DNA of 64,000 nucleotides from NCBI GenBank assembly GCA_029247205.1, contig JAQWLT010000033.1:62001-126000 (forward strand). The letters run 5' to 3'. This DNA comes from Phycisphaerales bacterium (lineage in GTDB: Bacteria; Planctomycetota; Phycisphaerae; Phycisphaerales; SM1A02). A model generated the notes under the pieces. It did not search any database. It saw only the letters and a program-made list of their open reading frames with translations, and was not told the DNA's origin. Position 1 is the first letter of the stretch. Each line of letters opens with the position of its first letter. The position numbers were made by a program, and so were the translations under genes. This document shows, in pieces, positions 62,636 through 64,000 of the stretch.

Positions 62636-64000
62636 TGCTCGGGCTCCGTTGATAGGAGAAAATCAATTGTTCGCTGGGCTGCAAATTTCGCAGCGCCAGA
62701 ATGCATGCGGACCAAGAGAAGTGGTCCCTGCCAACGCTCAGCAACACCGTAGTGAATAGGACTAAACATGCTGCCACGTAGTCCTCCTTGTGTGGAACCG
62801 AGAATAAGCACATCCGCGGCCGATGCAGCTTCAACCAAAGCATCTGTGATGTGAGATGCAACGATCACCCGCATCTCAACTGGCCACTCAACTCCTGGAA
62901 TATCGGGGGCATTATCTTCACCAAAGAGATCTACTTGCAACCGTTGTTCAGCAGCCTTGACCTCATCTTCTGTTCTCACAATGCGAACAGCTTCGATAAC
63001 TGTCGATGGTCCAGCGAGCCGGCCGGCAAGCCCAATCGCAAACCGACCTTGCTTTGGATGGGCTACTGGTACCACAATGCGGCCAGGTTTTGGCGGAACA
63101 GATCCACGTACAACTACCGTATCGCAGTCGGCACGCCGGATCACTGTGTCGATTTGTTCACCAATGATGATCGATCGCATTCGTCGCGGAGCGCGCTTGG
63201 GACCAGTCCATCCCATGATGAGCATGCCGATTCCACGCTCTTGAACTGTTTCAACAATTGACTGCCCTGGATGGCGACTCACTCGTACCAATCCAGCAAC
63301 CTCACGACCTGCTGTTTCAGCAAATGTCATGGCTTTTTCAACAACCGTTCGGCCGATCTCTACAAACGGGGCTGTTGATCCATATGGAAGTTGTTCTGGA
63401 ACCTTGACAACATTAAGCACCGTGACAGCGGTGTCATTTGGATTTGTGAGTCGGGCGGCGAGTTCAACCAATGTTCCTGCGGTCGCTGGATTGGCAACTG
63501 GGACCAATACTTGATGATCGGATTTGATTTCCTGTGTTGCTTGTTCATAAATCACAGGTGATGCCCGAAATGCGTGTTCTTGAGATCGGGACCATGTGTA
63601 ATAGATAGCCAACCCAATGGCGACCCAGCCGATGGTGAGCCAAAGTGTGAGTGGTTGTGATGTAAGTAGCCACACAGCAAGGCCAACTTGACCAACTGCT
63701 GCAATGACCGGAATCACTGGACCACCTGGAACGATGTACCCATAGCGAAGTTTGTCGCCATATTTACGTCGAATCACAATTGACGAGATGTTCACCATTG
63801 CAAAGACAAGCAAGAACATGACACAAGTGGCGGCCGCTACTTTCTCTGCATCCAATAAAACAGCCACACCGATGATCAAGACACCACTTGCCGCCAACGC
63901 AATGGTTGGCGTTCGGGTCTTTGGTGAAACATGTGATAGTGCTGCTGGTAAGAATCGGTCACGGCCCATAGCGAAGGAGACGCGAGTGGAGGAGAATGTT
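62632..64000 (-). CDS. APC-type permease fused to tandem Usp domains (partial, N-terminus beyond right edge)
   Basis: The visible part, about 456 residues, is the C-terminal half of an amino-acid/polyamine/organocation permease. The frame stays open to the right edge: the residues just inside (TFSSTRVSFAMGRDRFLPAAL) match the APC motif S-x-R-x-x-x-A-M-x-R-D-x-x-L-P, so the first helices lie outside the window. Several membrane helices follow, to about 150 residues before the tail. Then come two universal-stress-protein domains (HQVLVPVANPATAGTLVELA and RIVVPVAHPKQGRFAIGLAG). The GMLIMGWTG/DVLILGSTQGG loops are of the ATP-binding type. The Usp tail may regulate transport. It is coupled to the small gene downstream. 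Confidence 0.85.
   Translation of the reverse strand, partial: TFSSTRVSFAMGRDRFLPAALSHVSPKTRTPTIALAASGVLIIGVAVLLDAEKVAAATCVMFLLVFAMVNISSIVIRRKYGDKLRYGYIVPGGPVIPVIAAVGQVGLAVWLLTSQPLTLWLTIGWVAIGLAIYYTWSRSQEHAFRASPVIYEQATQEIKSDHQVLVPVANPATAGTLVELAARLTNPNDTAVTVLNVVKVPEQLPYGSTAPFVEIGRTVVEKAMTFAETAGREVAGLVRVSRHPGQSIVETVQERGIGMLIMGWTGPKRAPRRMRSIIIGEQIDTVIRRADCDTVVVRGSVPPKPGRIVVPVAHPKQGRFAIGLAGRLAGPSTVIEAVRIVRTEDEVKAAEQRLQVDLFGEDNAPDIPGVEWPVEMRVIVASHITDALVEAASAADVLILGSTQGGLRGSMFSPIHYGVAERWQGPLLLVRMHSGAAKFAAQRTIDFLLSTEPEQ

Overview
The window looks like a chromosomal segment of a marine planctomycete of the Phycisphaerae type. The main support is a set of secreted proteins that end in a two-repeat, EF-hand/dockerin-like tail ending in G-x-C, with the D-C-N-x-x-G-x-x-D-x-C repeats common in Phycisphaerales. 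An outer membrane is implied by LptB, lipobox-bearing TPR/PEGA proteins, a TolC-like protein and a beta-barrel protein. I see no prophage, insertion sequence, CRISPR array or rRNA operon. One tRNA (Ile-GAT) is present. Taxonomic placement is inferred from protein style, not from a marker search.

Layout. 1-3264: two paralogous secreted dockerin-tailed proteins on either side of an M19 dipeptidase. 3319-9306: rimO, catalase, nadD, an aldehyde dehydrogenase, panC. 9387-14826: cysteine desulfurase, a small lipoprotein coupled to sucD, purM coupled to a beta-barrel protein, a metallophosphoesterase. 14838-20139: rdgB-queF, a TPR lipoprotein, transketolase, dnaN. 20147-23158: an envelope thiol-type group (redoxin, DsbD-N-like protein, Cys-less rhodanese lipoprotein, MBL hydrolase). 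23258-30184: secreted metalloprotease, PQQ-type sugar dehydrogenase, tRNA-Ile, mdh, a K+ channel, a beta-helix protein. 30188-34806: gapA, cobalamin adenosyltransferase, atpG, PhnP-like hydrolase and thiE, all on the minus strand. 34867-43619: pepA, a low-molecular-weight phosphatase, several unrecognised proteins, lptB, a PEGA lipoprotein, a class IV aminotransferase. 43655-51384: dnaE, a pseudo-receiver/GAF protein, and a coupled tsaB-phosphoesterase-DNA methyltransferase operon. 51446-56698: TolC-like lipoprotein, ASST-like secreted protein, HlyD-like adaptor. 56716-64000: ubiX, a lipoprotein coupled to a fungal-type cytosine deaminase, thiolase, fbp, a MmgE/PrpD protein, and a permease-Usp fusion cut by the window edge.

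Metabolically the segment covers glycolysis/gluconeogenesis and pentose phosphate (gapA, fbp, tkt), TCA steps (mdh, sucD), cofactors (nadD, panC, thiE, cobalamin adenosyltransferase, ubiX, Fe-S sulfur supply) and tRNA modification (queF, tsaB). Genes usually found in operons (atpG, sucD, dnaN) stand alone. Same-strand neighbours are often joined by ATGA, GTGA or TGATG overlaps, while convergent neighbours nearly always abut within 0-20 nt. Several start codons were reassigned from Shine-Dalgarno spacing, including TTG and GTG starts.
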